This document shows, piece by piece, positions 16,955 to 26,950 of a stretch of DNA of 64,000 nucleotides (positions are counted from its first letter, which is position 1; every line of letters begins with the position of its first letter). The DNA lies in contig JAHDMJ010000008.1 in assembly GCA_018436095.1 (NCBI GenBank), forward strand, positions 1 through 64,000, given 5' to 3'. The position numbers and the translations under genes are program-made. Source of the stretch: Clostridia bacterium. GTDB lineage: Bacteria > Bacillota > Peptococcia > DRI-13 > UBA5745. The notes beneath the pieces were generated by a model. That model made no database searches, was not told the DNA's origin, and saw nothing but the letters and a program-made list of their open reading frames with translations.

Positions 16955-17851
16955 CTATGAATAACGAATTAGACCGCCATTAACATGAAGTATCTGTCCG
17001 GTAACATATGCTGAATCATTTGAAGCTAAATAAACATATGCCGGTGAAATTTCAAATGGCTGACCGGCGCGCCCCATAGGGGTATCTGTTCCAAGGATTG
17101 CGATATCGTCTGGAGGATAAGTACTAACACTTAATGGTGTCCAGGATGGTCCCGGTGCTACAGCGTTGACGCGAATACCTTTTTCTGCAAGAGATAGAGC
17201 CATAGTGCGAGTAAAGGAAACAATAGCGCCTTTAGAAGCCGAATAGTCAATGACTGTTGGCGCTCCTTCGTAAGCAACTCTAGAGGTTGTGCTAATTATA
17301 GAGCTGCCATATTTTAAATAAGGTAATGCGGCCTTTGTCATATAAAAAAGGGGATAGACATTCGTGCGGAAGGTGTTTTCCAGTTGCTCGTCCGATACAT
17401 CCATTATATCTCTAGTATAGGGTTGTACAGCCGCATTGTTCACTACTATATCCAATTGTTGATACGTTTTAATGGTATGAGCCACCGCTGATTCAGAAGT
17501 AGACGGATCTCGCAAATCTCCGGGCAGCAGCTGGCAGCTTGCGCCAAGTTTCTCCACATACTCTTTGGTTTCTTCTGCATCTCTATGCTCGTTCAAGTAT
17601 AAAATTGTAAGATTTGCGCCTTCCTTTGCAAAAGCTGCCGCAATCGCCCTGCCGAAACCACTATCACCCCCTGTAATTATCGCTGCCTTTCCTTTCAATT
17701 TTCCACTGCCAACATAATCTGAGCAATCAAAAACCGGACGTGGGTCCATAAGATATTCAAATCCGGGAGGATTCTGTTGTTGTGCAGGGAAAGCAATCGG
17801 CTGATTTACCTCTTGCTTTACCATACCAATATATTGGTGATGTTGATTCAT
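16955..17851 (-). CDS. Short-chain dehydrogenase, general stress protein 39 type
   Basis: A 298-residue SDR with the long N-terminal extension (residues 1-50, with LMDPRPVFDCSDYVGSGKL) of the Gsp39/YhdF group. The cofactor motif is TGGDSGFGRA, NNAA follows, the catalytic Tyr/Lys lie in YSASKGA, and the end is VTGQILHVNGG. The group usually reads GDSGIGRA, so this is a small change. AAGGAGG precedes ATG. Likely a NAD(P)-dependent oxidoreductase linked to stress or sporulation; substrate unknown. Confidence 0.85.
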   Translation of the reverse strand: MNQHHQYIGMVKQEVNQPIAFPAQQQNPPGFEYLMDPRPVFDCSDYVGSGKLKGKAAIITGGDSGFGRAIAAAFAKEGANLTILYLNEHRDAEETKEYVEKLGASCQLLPGDLRDPSTSESAVAHTIKTYQQLDIVVNNAAVQPYTRDIMDVSDEQLENTFRTNVYPLFYMTKAALPYLKYGSSIISTTSRVAYEGAPTVIDYSASKGAIVSFTRTMALSLAEKGIRVNAVAPGPSWTPLSVSTYPPDDIAILGTDTPMGRAGQPFEISPAYVYLASNDSAYVTGQILHVNGGLIRYS

Positions 17852-18034
17852 TGATTCTCCTCCTTGCCTAAAATATAGTTATATTTTCAAGACATAGCAT
17901 TTTGCTTCTTCTTATTCTTTCCAAGGGTATATTTGAGTATTCAGCTTGATGAAAAGGATGTAACAAATTGGCGCCCTGTGAATATTATTAAAGTGTAAAC
18001 CATTTACACAATGAATATAGAAAGGGAAAGGATA

Positions 18035-18415
18035 ATGGCTACACAATTATTTAAGCTGGCAATCGATGCTACTACTACAACTGATGTAAATGTCAACCCA
18101 GAAGTCGAAAAATATTTTTATCTGCTAAATGAAGATGAGAGAACAGGCGGTGTTCTTACTATCCCGGCAACGAAATTTATAAACGATGCGGGCGATATCA
18201 TGACCGATAATCTTACGCCTGTTACAACAGACAATGGATATTATCTGTTGTTTATAAATGGTGTATTACAGCAATCCAGTCTGTACACTGTTAATACTGA
18301 TGGTTCCGAGGTTACGGTTAATAACGCGGAAACAATACCGGTTGGAGCTCCAATTACTCTAATTGTAACTAACTTTGCTCCGGTCTCCGATTCTGACACC
18401 ACAGTAACAACCTAA
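18035..18415 (+). CDS. DUF4183 protein (spore-surface type)
   Basis: 126 residues from [10 protein letters not shown], with the DUF4183 core: [31 protein letters not shown], and [18 protein letters not shown]. The in-frame ATG at 18011 lacks a ribosome site, whereas GAAAGGG lies at the right distance for 18035. DUF4183 proteins are found mainly in spore formers, often next to collagen-like exosporium proteins. A small palindrome, GTGTAAA-CCA-TTTACAC (17993-18009), lies just upstream and may be an operator. A terminator follows the gene. Confidence 0.85.
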   Translation: MATQLFKLAIDATTTTDVNVNPEVEKYFYLLNEDERTGGVLTIPATKFINDAGDIMTDNLTPVTTDNGYYLLFINGVLQQSSLYTVNTDGSEVTVNNAETIPVGAPITLIVTNFAPVSDSDTTVTT

Positions 18416-18425
18416 TTATTAAATT

Positions 18426-18449
18426 AGGGATGTGCCTTCGCACATCCCT
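18426..18449 (+). terminator. Terminator after the DUF4183 gene
   Basis: A ten-bp perfect stem (AGGGATGTGC) with loop CTTC, followed by TCTCGATATTATTTATTTT. It ends the 18035 transcript eleven bases after its stop and sits 30 bases before the next ATG. The next gene therefore depends on read-through or its own promoter. Confidence 0.75.
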
Positions 18450-18480
18450 TCTCGATATTATTTATTTTGCGGGGGTCATT

Positions 18481-21048
18481 ATGCTTGGAGATAATACGCT
18501 TTCGATCAGTCCTGAAAAGAATCGGATAGGTGCCGATGTCTATCAATATAATACTTTGTCTGATGGTGCCAAAAAAATTTATACGAATGATGATGAATTA
18601 AGTCAATATGGTGATAGAGGCATTCTCGACCCTAATGAGGTTTCTTTTTTCAGCCTGTTTATTAATGGGGTTTTGCAGCCAAAAGTTAATTATGAAATTC
18701 AAAAAGGCCTTCTCCTTCTTAAAACAGAAGATGTTCCGATAAAGGATTCTACGATTATTATCTCTTTCATTACTTTTGAAGATAAAAGTACAAAATCAAC
18801 GAAACTTAATTCGGCTCAGGTTGAAGGCATCCATCCTTCAGGAGCAATTTGCAGCGGCCCCGCAACAGATATAAATATTTGTGTGCGAAATAACATAAGC
18901 AATTACCTTCAGTTGGAAAGTACTCTTTTATGCGGACCTGCATGTATTCCCTCAGGTTGCAACGGAACTTGGGAGTTCACCTTAACAATAAGCAATATAA
19001 GCCACATATCCGTCACAAATATTGTTATAACAGATACAATTCTATTGGACTTAATCACTAATATTGAAAATACCTCTGTCTCCTGCGGAAGCATATTGAT
19101 AAAGAATGGGATAATTACCTGGGATATCGATACTCTGGATTTAGGTGAATCCGCCACTGCTGATTTTAGAGTAGAGGGCTTCTTTCAAGTGGCGGGGACC
19201 CGTTGTATCGGTAGAAGCATGGCCTATGGAAGTACTGGCTTAGGTTCCACAAGCACTGATATTATCTGCATAAACCCTATCAATGTTAGTCAAGGATTAG
19301 AGCTCACTCAAACCATTATCTCAGGTCCTGCAAAAGTAAATGTTAATACAGTCAATACATGGAGGGTAGAAATAAAAATATCTAACCTTAGTGTTAATGC
19401 CCTATCTAATATCCTAATAAGAGATAATCTGTTCATTGATTATATCAAATGTATAAAAATCATCAGCATTTCCCATGGAACAGTAAATATATCCGGCAAT
19501 GAAATTCTTTGGCAAATTGATGTATTAAGAGAATTAAATACCTCAGTTCTTATGATCGATATCATAGGCTGCTTCTGTGAAAACGGAGTTAAAGCTTTAG
19601 GTATTGCTCTAGGGATAGGAAATGTGAATGCCGAAAAAATTTTTTCTAATCTCGCTCAAGATTTTCAAATCCTGGTTTCTCCAAAAATGTATACGGAAAA
19701 AAAGAAAGTGTTATTAAAAGCCCGCGTTTGTAGTAAATCGATGAAAGCATTCTTAGGCCATCCTAAAAAATGGACTTTCTCTCTCACTATCACTAACACA
19801 GACTATAGGATGATGAGAAATCTTATTGTCATAGACTATATTCTTTTCGATGAATTTCGGAATATAACAATTAAATGCATAACATCGGGTAAAATATCGG
19901 TTTCCGATAACTCTATTATATGGAAGATTGAAAAGCTTTTGCCCGGTGAAACCCTGACAGCTATTATTGAAGTTGATGGTTTATTCAATACCGCAGGTTA
20001 TCGCTCATTAAGCAGAGCTATTGCAAGTTCAGATTCGAATTCCTGCATCATATCGAATATAGCGTCAGGATGCCCCGTCAAAGTTCTTCCCCGATGCGAA
20101 TATGCAAATCATTTTAAAACGAGCCCTAGTTGTTCAGTACAGAAAGATTTATTATTTGTTTGCGACAGGTCAACCGTTATTCGTAAGAATAAAAATTGTC
20201 CTGATATATTGGATGGTTTAAGAATTGAGGAATATATTGTATCAGGCCCTTTGGCAGTAAACGCAAATAAAATGAATACATGGAGAGTTGAAATCAGAGT
20301 ATCCAATTATGGGTATGGCCCCGTTAGCAATATCGTCATGACGAATACCTTACTATTGGATGATTTAGCTTGTTTTACCCCCATAAGCTTTACCAAAGGT
20401 ACTATATCTCAAGAAAACAATAGAATATCCTGGGCTATCGGAACTTTAAATTCTAAGAACACAGTGGTATTACTAGCGGAAATTACCGGCTCTTTTTATA
20501 AGGAAAACAATAAAATCCTTAACGTTTCTGATTATCAATATAATGCGGTTTCAAATGGCATCAAAAAAGAGTTTACCAATACTGACGAATTGGAGGTATA
20601 TGGAAACTGTGGTATACCTGATCCAAATGAGGTGTCTTTCTTTAACCTCTTTATTAATGGAGTACTGCAACCGGAAACTAATTATTCTGTCGAACCCGGT
20701 CTTCTAACCTTAACCGTATCGGAACCACCGGAAAAGGATGTGCCCATTATTCTTGAATATGTAGTAATCAAAGACAATGACAATCAACTGATCAAGGCGG
20801 AAACCTATCAGTATAATACCGTGTCAAATGGAGGGAAAACCTATACCGATGCAGACGAATTAACTGTTTATGGAGACCAGGGTATTAAGGATCCTAAGCT
20901 AACCTCTTATAACAACCTTTTTGTGAATGGCGTCATTCAACCAAGTGCCAACTATACCATTGAGCCAGGAATCCTTACATTGACAGTTGCATATGCGCCC
21001 ATGGAAGGAGCTCCCATCCTGGTGAAATTCGTTTCTTTATATTTATAA
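18481..21048 (+). CDS. Large repeat protein: DUF4183 modules around DUF11-like repeats
   Basis: About 855 residues. One DUF4183-like module at the N-terminus ([20 protein letters not shown] ... [13 protein letters not shown]) and two at the C-terminus ([12 protein letters not shown]..., [12 protein letters not shown]...) flank four DUF11-like beta repeats. The repeats carry paired sequences such as [14 protein letters not shown] and [14 protein letters not shown] and scattered cysteines. There is no signal peptide or membrane segment, which suits a mother-cell-made spore-surface protein. ATG 18481 follows GGGGGTC; the upstream in-frame ATG overlaps the terminator hairpin. Codon use is AT-rich relative to flanking genes. 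Exact role unknown. Confidence 0.8.
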   Translation: MLGDNTLSISPEKNRIGADVYQYNTLSDGAKKIYTNDDELSQYGDRGILDPNEVSFFSLFINGVLQPKVNYEIQKGLLLLKTEDVPIKDSTIIISFITFEDKSTKSTKLNSAQVEGIHPSGAICSGPATDINICVRNNISNYLQLESTLLCGPACIPSGCNGTWEFTLTISNISHISVTNIVITDTILLDLITNIENTSVSCGSILIKNGIITWDIDTLDLGESATADFRVEGFFQVAGTRCIGRSMAYGSTGLGSTSTDIICINPINVSQGLELTQTIISGPAKVNVNTVNTWRVEIKISNLSVNALSNILIRDNLFIDYIKCIKIISISHGTVNISGNEILWQIDVLRELNTSVLMIDIIGCFCENGVKALGIALGIGNVNAEKIFSNLAQDFQILVSPKMYTEKKKVLLKARVCSKSMKAFLGHPKKWTFSLTITNTDYRMMRNLIVIDYILFDEFRNITIKCITSGKISVSDNSIIWKIEKLLPGETLTAIIEVDGLFNTAGYRSLSRAIASSDSNSCIISNIASGCPVKVLPRCEYANHFKTSPSCSVQKDLLFVCDRSTVIRKNKNCPDILDGLRIEEYIVSGPLAVNANKMNTWRVEIRVSNYGYGPVSNIVMTNTLLLDDLACFTPISFTKGTISQENNRISWAIGTLNSKNTVVLLAEITGSFYKENNKILNVSDYQYNAVSNGIKKEFTNTDELEVYGNCGIPDPNEVSFFNLFINGVLQPETNYSVEPGLLTLTVSEPPEKDVPIILEYVVIKDNDNQLIKAETYQYNTVSNGGKTYTDADELTVYGDQGIKDPKLTSYNNLFVNGVIQPSANYTIEPGILTLTVAYAPMEGAPILVKFVSLYL

Positions 21049-21073
21049 AACAATTAAAAATTATTATTGAGGC

Positions 21074-21100
21074 AACGTATACAGACAGCGTCATATAATA
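21074..21100 (+). promoter_or_regulatory. Possible sporulation-type promoter
   Basis: CATATAATA at 21092-21100 matches the sigma-K/sigma-E -10 form CATANNNTA, with AC at 21075-21076 fifteen bases upstream, slightly short. There is no sigma-A -35 box for the enclosed TATAAT. It lies 48 bases before the 21148 start codon. Confidence 0.3.
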
Positions 21101-21147
21101 TAGGAATTGCAGCTTTCGATAAAAGGCATTGTGATAGGAGTTTATTA

Positions 21148-21519
21148 ATGGGAAGCAATACAAAACTGATGAGCATTGTTTTTAATTTAGAAGATCCTGT
21201 ATTCACAAGAGAATATCCATCTGATATTGTCTTGTTTCAAACCTTTACCACGCTTCAGACCAATACGCCTATATGGACGCCTGCTGCTAATAAAAGCATT
21301 TTCCTCACCGCATTGCAGGTTTCTGCCCCTGCCCCGCTGGTTGTGAAATTAAACCGGGGAAATAATGCTGCCTTTATGTCAATAACTCTTACCAATACCC
21401 TTGCCACCTATGGTATGAGCTTTCCCTCACCAATTAAATTCAATCCGGATGAGATAATCTCCATTACAACCAGTATTGCGGGAACGGTCAATATTACCCT
21501 TCTAGGCTATGAGCTTTAA
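21148..21519 (+). CDS. Unknown protein of a WTP-KSIFLT family (spore cluster)
   Basis: 123 residues starting MGSNTKLMSIVFNLED, behind TAGGAG seven bases upstream. I do not recognise a named domain. It shares a pattern with the N-terminal half of the next gene: (I)WTP-x4/5-KSI(F/Y)LT-x2-QVSAP, then a beta-rich stretch ending near FGYE/LGYE. It looks like a single all-beta domain without a signal peptide. Its place after the DUF4183 genes suggests a spore-surface role. Confidence 0.65.
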   Translation: MGSNTKLMSIVFNLEDPVFTREYPSDIVLFQTFTTLQTNTPIWTPAANKSIFLTALQVSAPAPLVVKLNRGNNAAFMSITLTNTLATYGMSFPSPIKFNPDEIISITTSIAGTVNITLLGYEL

Positions 21520-21552
21520 TGCCTCAAAAGGAAATTCGAGGAGATCTGCATA

Positions 21553-22443
21553 ATGGAACATAATATTCAAGATAAAAAAAGCATGCCGGCAACGAATCAG
21601 CAGATTCTAGTAACGATAAAAGAAAGCTCTAATGTCGTTAATTATTATAGCTTTGGCATACAGCCTTCAAAAACAATTCTTTGGACACCGGAACCACAAA
21701 AAAGTATTTATCTTACCTCTGTTCAAGTATCTGCTCCGTTAGCAGTATCAATTATATTAAGTGATACTGATCTTAATTTTTTATCTTTAAGAATAACACA
21801 ACCTTTTAGTACGGTAAGCCAAGCCTTTCCTTCAGCCTTTAAGCTTACTGCAGGTAATTCTCTTATGCTGAGCACTTCTGATGAGGAAATATCATGTAAT
21901 ATTTATGGCGCTGTAACCGCTACTCAAGTTGCCTATAACAATAGAAGTGATTTCACCAATGTCAGTAATGCCATAGGGCTTTCCAACGGGACACTGGCTT
22001 CTCTAAACTCTGGCTTGCTTGTTCAAACCAGGGGGAGAATTGTTTTAGGATATAGTATGTTACCAACGCAATACAAGGATTTAGAGATTGAACAGGTTAT
22101 CATAAAATATTACTGTCGCTTGAATCTAACTCTTGCCGTAGGCGTTAGTTCCATGATTCTTTATTGGCGGCCCAATACCCAGGAGGATTGGATTAATTTG
22201 CAAGAAATAAGCCTGTCTATTATAGGAACTGCGAATTATCTAACCAACCCAATTAAACATGACATTACAGATATGGTACGGGGAGCATCTGACCCTTGGG
22301 AGGTAATCAATAATTTACAAACATCTTTTGTCGGAACCCATACCGGCTTAGGCCTTGGAAATACGGTACAATTAGATGCTATAGAAGTTGAAATTTGCAT
22401 GGCGGGTAAAAATCAAATTACGATTTTCGGATATGAAGCGTAG
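21553..22443 (+). CDS. Unknown two-domain protein of the same family
   Basis: 296 residues. Residues about 35-125 repeat the pattern of the preceding protein (ILWTPEPQKSIYLTSVQVSA, then IYGA). The C-terminal half (about 140-296) is a second beta-rich region with LILYWRPNT-like and TGLGLGNTVQLDAIEVEICM sequences, reminiscent of a jelly roll, but I cannot assign a family. It starts 33 bases after the previous gene, so the two form an operon ending at 22509-22545. No signal peptide. Confidence 0.65.
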   Translation: MEHNIQDKKSMPATNQQILVTIKESSNVVNYYSFGIQPSKTILWTPEPQKSIYLTSVQVSAPLAVSIILSDTDLNFLSLRITQPFSTVSQAFPSAFKLTAGNSLMLSTSDEEISCNIYGAVTATQVAYNNRSDFTNVSNAIGLSNGTLASLNSGLLVQTRGRIVLGYSMLPTQYKDLEIEQVIIKYYCRLNLTLAVGVSSMILYWRPNTQEDWINLQEISLSIIGTANYLTNPIKHDITDMVRGASDPWEVINNLQTSFVGTHTGLGLGNTVQLDAIEVEICMAGKNQITIFGYEA

Positions 22444-22508
22444 GGGAAACGCAGTTAAGTATGCCCTTGCTTATTTTCAAGTAGTACAGAAAACTAAATA
22501 TAGATATA

Positions 22509-22545
22509 AAAATTGCTCCTTACAGAACGCAAAGAGCAATTTTTT
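22509..22545 (+). terminator. Terminator between convergent genes
   Basis: Ten-bp arms (AAAATTGCTC / GAGCAATTTT) with a 15-base loop and a run of six T. Placed 65 bases after the spore-type operon and 67 bases from the end of the convergent HD-GYP gene. The A-rich left flank could let it work in both directions. Confidence 0.8.
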
Positions 22546-22612
22546 ATATAACAAATCAACTTGATTTTCACTTATTCCTATCGCTGAAATCGAAAGGAGG
22601 AAAGAAAAATTT

Positions 22613-23740
22613 CTAATCCTGAAAACGGAGTCCTTTGTCAACGACAAGGTGTACCAGGGCGTCAACAATAGTCGGCGAATATAATTTTCCCTTATTGGTG
22701 ATTAGTTCTTCAAGGGCAGCCTCACGTCCAAGGGCAGGCCGGTATGGGCGATGTGATGTCATGGACTCAAAAACGTCCGCCACAGACAGTATCTGTGCTT
22801 CAAATAGTATTTCATCTCCACCTATTCCCATCGGATATCCACTGCCATCTAAACGTTCATGGTGCTGCAGGATGATATTGGCGATGGGTATTAACAGGTT
22901 TATATTCTTCAATATTTGATATCCGGCTTCCGAATGGGTCTTAATTAAGTTAAATTCCTCTGCGCTTAATTCCGCGGGTTTGGATAACAACTCACTGGGT
23001 ATTCCTATTTTACCTATGTCATGGACTACGCCGGCACGATAAATCATATCACAGCAAGCTTTCTCCAACCCAATCTCTTCGCCTATCGCACGACCAATAT
23101 TGGCAACCCGTTGCTGATGCCCTGAAGTATAAAGGTCCTTTTGTTCCACCATCTTTGCAATAGCCAGCAATGTGTCATCCATGGCTTTCTCAAGTTGAAG
23201 AGCTTGTGCGGCGATGTTATTTTGATAATTAATATTATCCATGGAAATGGCGGCCGTATCGGCAAGAATCTGGAGAATATTAATCTCATCATATGATGTA
23301 ATATGACGATCTTTCCAATAGCAGCCGATAGCACCAATTGGATTAGTTGTTTTAATGGGAACGGTAACCAAACTCTTTACAAATGTCTCTCTATAAGCGT
23401 CGATAGGAATTCGGGAATCCTCATAAATGTCCGCTATAATTGCCGGTTCACGATTCAGCATTACCCAGCCGCTGATACATACATTGATAGGAAAACGTCT
23501 GCCTTTCCACAAAGGTGAAATAGCATCCTCTTCCGCATACCAGCAATGATCGTCATCTCTCAAAACAAATGTCGCGCCATCAGAACCAGTCAAATCGCGA
23601 ACAGCATGTCTCACTATATCCATAATCGTTACCAAATCACGGGCCGTGGATAAACTCTGTACAACAGTCAATAACCTTTTCGCCGTGCTATAAAATATAG
23701 TTTTTTCATCATGGTTTTTTCTGTTTTCTTTTATATCCAT
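22613..23740 (-). CDS. GAF-HD-GYP cyclic-di-GMP phosphodiesterase
   Basis: 375 residues: a GAF sensor (about 35-180) and an HD-GYP domain (about 190-370). The metal-binding HD is in VVHDIGKIGIP, followed by the HHERLDGSGYP motif, so the GYP box is complete. It should hydrolyse c-di-GMP to pGpG/GMP and oppose the two GGDEF proteins of this window. GAGG lies seven bases before ATG 23740 (a GTG just before it is less likely). No membrane segment, so it is cytosolic. Confidence 0.92.
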   Translation of the reverse strand: MDIKENRKNHDEKTIFYSTAKRLLTVVQSLSTARDLVTIMDIVRHAVRDLTGSDGATFVLRDDDHCWYAEEDAISPLWKGRRFPINVCISGWVMLNREPAIIADIYEDSRIPIDAYRETFVKSLVTVPIKTTNPIGAIGCYWKDRHITSYDEINILQILADTAAISMDNINYQNNIAAQALQLEKAMDDTLLAIAKMVEQKDLYTSGHQQRVANIGRAIGEEIGLEKACCDMIYRAGVVHDIGKIGIPSELLSKPAELSAEEFNLIKTHSEAGYQILKNINLLIPIANIILQHHERLDGSGYPMGIGGDEILFEAQILSVADVFESMTSHRPYRPALGREAALEELITNKGKLYSPTIVDALVHLVVDKGLRFQD

Positions 23741-24232
23741 CACTGTACCTCATATGTTTGAAACGATGACCTGATCATTCTTTTGCATAAGAACGGAAGA
23801 ATACACCGTGAACTAATTTCAGATTAATCAGCCGGTTCAATTTCATCTAGAAAACGAATTATATATTATTTTGTCAATTGTACACTTTTTAGAGGATTCC
23901 GGCAAGAAGAAATGATCAAATTTTCAAATTATATACTCTGGCCATAAATATACAGCCGAAAGGTTTTTCTTATGATATCAGCTTCTTCTTGAACAACTCA
24001 TGCATCATTGTCTCGCTTGTAACCCATTGGCATTTTGTCAACAAAATCCCGTTCAGGGTTCTCCTAACGTGAGCCGAGTGTACAAAAAAGATGTCGTACT
24101 ATCTTGGTATCCCTTTGGCAGCGGAATGGATTTCCGATTTATTATTCTAAAGAACCTCAGCCATGTAATGTAAGCGTCAAATAGGGAGTCTTCTCAATCG
24201 CTTGTATACAATACAGTTGATATTACTAGCTT
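23741..24232. other. Gene-free intergenic region with one repeat copy
   Basis: About 490 AT-rich bases between the HD-GYP start and the RlmD end, with no plausible ORF. The only recognisable element is AGCCGAGTGTACAAAAAA (24072-24089), which matches the repeat ends at 33543 and 33701-33720. Promoter elements for the HD-GYP gene must lie here but I see no strong match. Confidence 0.5.
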
Positions 24233-26077
24233 TTAACGTCTTTTAAGCTTCACCACACACTCCACGTGCCCCGTCTGCGGAAACATATCCACCGGCTGAA
24301 TCATCTCAACCTCATATTTTCCCGAACTGATCAAAACCTGCACATCCCGAACCAAAGTAGCGGGATCACAGGAAACATAGACAATCCTCTGCGGCCCGGC
24401 AGCCAATATAGTTTCCAATACGGCAGCTTCCGCCCCTTTACTGGGCGGGTCCAGCAGAACCACATCCGGGGTTTTACCTGCCAAAAGCTCCACCAGCTCT
24501 TCGGAAGGAGGGAAGACCTCGCCCTTTGGAGAAGTATAGAGAGGAGCTTGCTGCTTTAGTTTGTCGGCCAGAAAGTCAGGTTCCTTAATCAACCTGGGAA
24601 TTAGCTCTTCGGCAGCACCCGCTAGAAAGCAGAGACGGTCTGCGAAGGCTTGGCTGTCAGATCTGCCATTATTATTGCCATCCATGCTATCACCGCTAGT
24701 GCCAGCGCCGCTGTGGAAACTATTAATCCTGGCATTAATCCAGGCATCTTTAATAGATGCCTGGCTGATTTCTATGCCCAGGACGGCTTTGGCTTGTCTT
24801 GCCACATACAGGCTGATGGTGCCGGAGCCGCAGTACAGGTCCCAGAGAATCTCCTTGCCGGTGAGGCCGCAGGCTGCCGCTGCTAAATCATACAAGGTAT
24901 TAGCTTGAGCCGTATTGACTTGAAAGAAAGCTTCCGGGCTGATGGCAAAGCGGAGGGGAGCAGAGGCGGCTGCAGAATCCGCGGTCTCTGCAACGCTGTT
25001 GGTAGCGTCTAAAGCACTGCCTTTGGCGCCTGCCGCATTGTTTGCGACGCTTCCTGCCCCACCTAAGGCTCCGCTAATCCCGCCCTGCAACGGTTGCGGC
25101 TGCAACTCCTCTATTGTAATCAAGGAGCCCCACAGTGTTTTTGGCTTGCCGCTGATGACAGGGCCTGCCTTGTCCGGGGCGCTGAGCCAGCCGATACCGG
25201 CCAGCAGATGATCCGGTTTAGGCGCTAAAGGCGGCAGGTTTATTGGGTCTTTCGGCACAAAGGTAGCCAAAAACTCCGGCAGCCAGTCCGGCTCTTTTTC
25301 ACCGATCAGCACCAGAATAATTTTCCCAGTGGTGTGACTTTGCCGGATCATCATATGATGAAGTTCCTGTCCCACCGCTATCTTATTTTGCTCCAGCCAG
25401 AAAGCCAGGGCATGCAGCAGACCGTTTACCTGCTGAGAAAAAAGAACGGGACAGCCGTGGCCGGCAATCTCCCGGCTTTGCCTGCCGTAAAAGCCGATTT
25501 GGACGGGAGGGAGAGGAGCTTTTTGCGAAGCCGGATGTTCCGGCTGTGCTGATTCCCTTGCTTGCGCCGATGCCATTTGTGCCGACGGCTCTTTCTGAGC
25601 CCACTGCTTTTCAGAAGCAGACAGCTCCGTCACCGCCGCCTGCTTCGCCAGGCCATTACCGGCTCTGCCTACGGCAAAAATTCCTTTATTGCGATATTCC
25701 GCCGGCTGAGGTGCGGGCAGGATTGGCTGCAGCTTTGCCATGATGTTTTCGTCCTGGCGGCGGAGGGGCCCAAAAGCTCTTTCCACAATGCTTTGCTTAA
25801 TCTCTAGCTGATGGGTATACGCCGCATGCTGCAATTGGCAGCCGCCGCAGCGCAGATAATGAGGGCAAGGGGGAATCTGCCGCTCTTGGGACGGATTGCG
25901 TATTTCCAAAGCCTCGCCCCAAACCACCTTGCCTTTTTTCTTGCCGGTTAAGCGAACCTTCACCTCTTCGCCTGCCAAAACACCGGGCACAAAACAAATT
26001 TGATCCTTCAGGGCAATAACGCCCATACCTTCATGGTTATAGCCCTTTACCGCACCAATAATCGTATCCAGCTTCAA
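24233..26077 (-). CDS. rlmD: 23S rRNA (uracil-C5)-methyltransferase RlmD-like, with inserts
   Basis: 614 residues versus about 450 for the family. An N-terminal TRAM domain (1-60), Fe-S cysteines C71, C77, C80 and probably C209 (GHGCPV), SAM site LWDLYCGSGTISLY (411-424), and catalytic VLLDPPSKGA and YVSCDPATL (Cys570). The extra length comes from low-complexity inserts at about 142-190, 331-373 (Ala/Gly/Ser), 454-478 and 501-530. It transfers methyl from SAM to U in 23S rRNA; the exact position (U1939-type) is by family. The start is TTG at 26077, three bases after GGAG. Confidence 0.85.
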   Translation of the reverse strand: MKLDTIIGAVKGYNHEGMGVIALKDQICFVPGVLAGEEVKVRLTGKKKGKVVWGEALEIRNPSQERQIPPCPHYLRCGGCQLQHAAYTHQLEIKQSIVERAFGPLRRQDENIMAKLQPILPAPQPAEYRNKGIFAVGRAGNGLAKQAAVTELSASEKQWAQKEPSAQMASAQARESAQPEHPASQKAPLPPVQIGFYGRQSREIAGHGCPVLFSQQVNGLLHALAFWLEQNKIAVGQELHHMMIRQSHTTGKIILVLIGEKEPDWLPEFLATFVPKDPINLPPLAPKPDHLLAGIGWLSAPDKAGPVISGKPKTLWGSLITIEELQPQPLQGGISGALGGAGSVANNAAGAKGSALDATNSVAETADSAAASAPLRFAISPEAFFQVNTAQANTLYDLAAAACGLTGKEILWDLYCGSGTISLYVARQAKAVLGIEISQASIKDAWINARINSFHSGAGTSGDSMDGNNNGRSDSQAFADRLCFLAGAAEELIPRLIKEPDFLADKLKQQAPLYTSPKGEVFPPSEELVELLAGKTPDVVLLDPPSKGAEAAVLETILAAGPQRIVYVSCDPATLVRDVQVLISSGKYEVEMIQPVDMFPQTGHVECVVKLKRR

Positions 26078-26259
26078 AAACTCCTTTACAGGGAGCAGCC
26101 GGCCGGCTTGACTCCCACTATTATCTAAGGCAAATTATAGCATATGTATTTATTTATTGTTAACAAAAGGCTATAATTATAGTACGCTAAGACCATCTTA
26201 ATAAAACAGGTATTAGCAAACCGCAAAACACGAAACCATGTAACCAAAAGGAGGCAGTT

Positions 26260-26913
26260 ATGTTTAACACGTTTAAAAAGAGCAAAAGAAAAGAGAGGCC
26301 GAAATATATCGTAACGGCTCTGTTGATTTTGATTTTCACGATAATGACCATGGCCGGCTGCGGCTTGGGCAAGGAGACCACTCCGCCCCCCAGTCAAGGG
26401 GCGACAGAGCCTGATGGGACCACTGAAGCCACAAAGAAAGAAGATGGCGGCGGTGAGGCGGCCGGGCAGGAAGAAAGCGATGCCGGAAAATTTCCGGCTT
26501 ATACCTTTGCTTCCGACACTTTGCATTACAAAGGCTACAATGTAGTTGACGACGTGCTGGAGGATCATGAGTACGTTATACCGGCGGGTACGGCAACCAC
26601 TTTAAAAACCGTATTGGACGGCTATAATGCCGTTTATATGGTGCCTGTGCTATCCGGCCAGGCCATCGAGGTCAACAGTATTTCTCTGGAAGGCTCTTTA
26701 TTAAAGATCGATTTTACCCGGAGCATTTATGGCAATTACGGCAGCGGCACAGAGCTCTATCTGTTGGAAAACCTTTTCCGGGGCTATTTTGAAAATATAC
26801 CTGAGGTAGAGGAGATCACCATCACGGTGGATGGCAAGGCTTACGAAACCGGCCATATCGTGTATGAACCGGATCAGGTGATTTCCCGGGATGAAGTTAT
26901 ATCCGAGGGCTGA
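26260..26913 (+). CDS. GerMN-domain lipoprotein
   Basis: 217 residues. A basic N-terminus, a membrane stretch and lipobox TMAGC (Cys about residue 34) give a lipid anchor. A Pro/Thr/Glu-rich spacer follows, then a GerMN domain at about 110-205 ([44 protein letters not shown]). GerMN proteins include the spore germination/sporulation protein GerM and other surface lipoproteins. AAGGAGG lies six bases before ATG. Function beyond envelope attachment is not known. Confidence 0.85.
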   Translation: MFNTFKKSKRKERPKYIVTALLILIFTIMTMAGCGLGKETTPPPSQGATEPDGTTEATKKEDGGGEAAGQEESDAGKFPAYTFASDTLHYKGYNVVDDVLEDHEYVIPAGTATTLKTVLDGYNAVYMVPVLSGQAIEVNSISLEGSLLKIDFTRSIYGNYGSGTELYLLENLFRGYFENIPEVEEITITVDGKAYETGHIVYEPDQVISRDEVISEG

Positions 26914-26950
26914 TTCTCAATATAGCGTAAAGCAAAAGGAGCATGTACTG

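Noticed and set aside
18430-18480. Upstream start of the large DUF4183/DUF11 protein at 18430
   Set aside because: That start lies inside the terminator hairpin of the preceding gene and has no ribosome site; ATG 18481 fits better.
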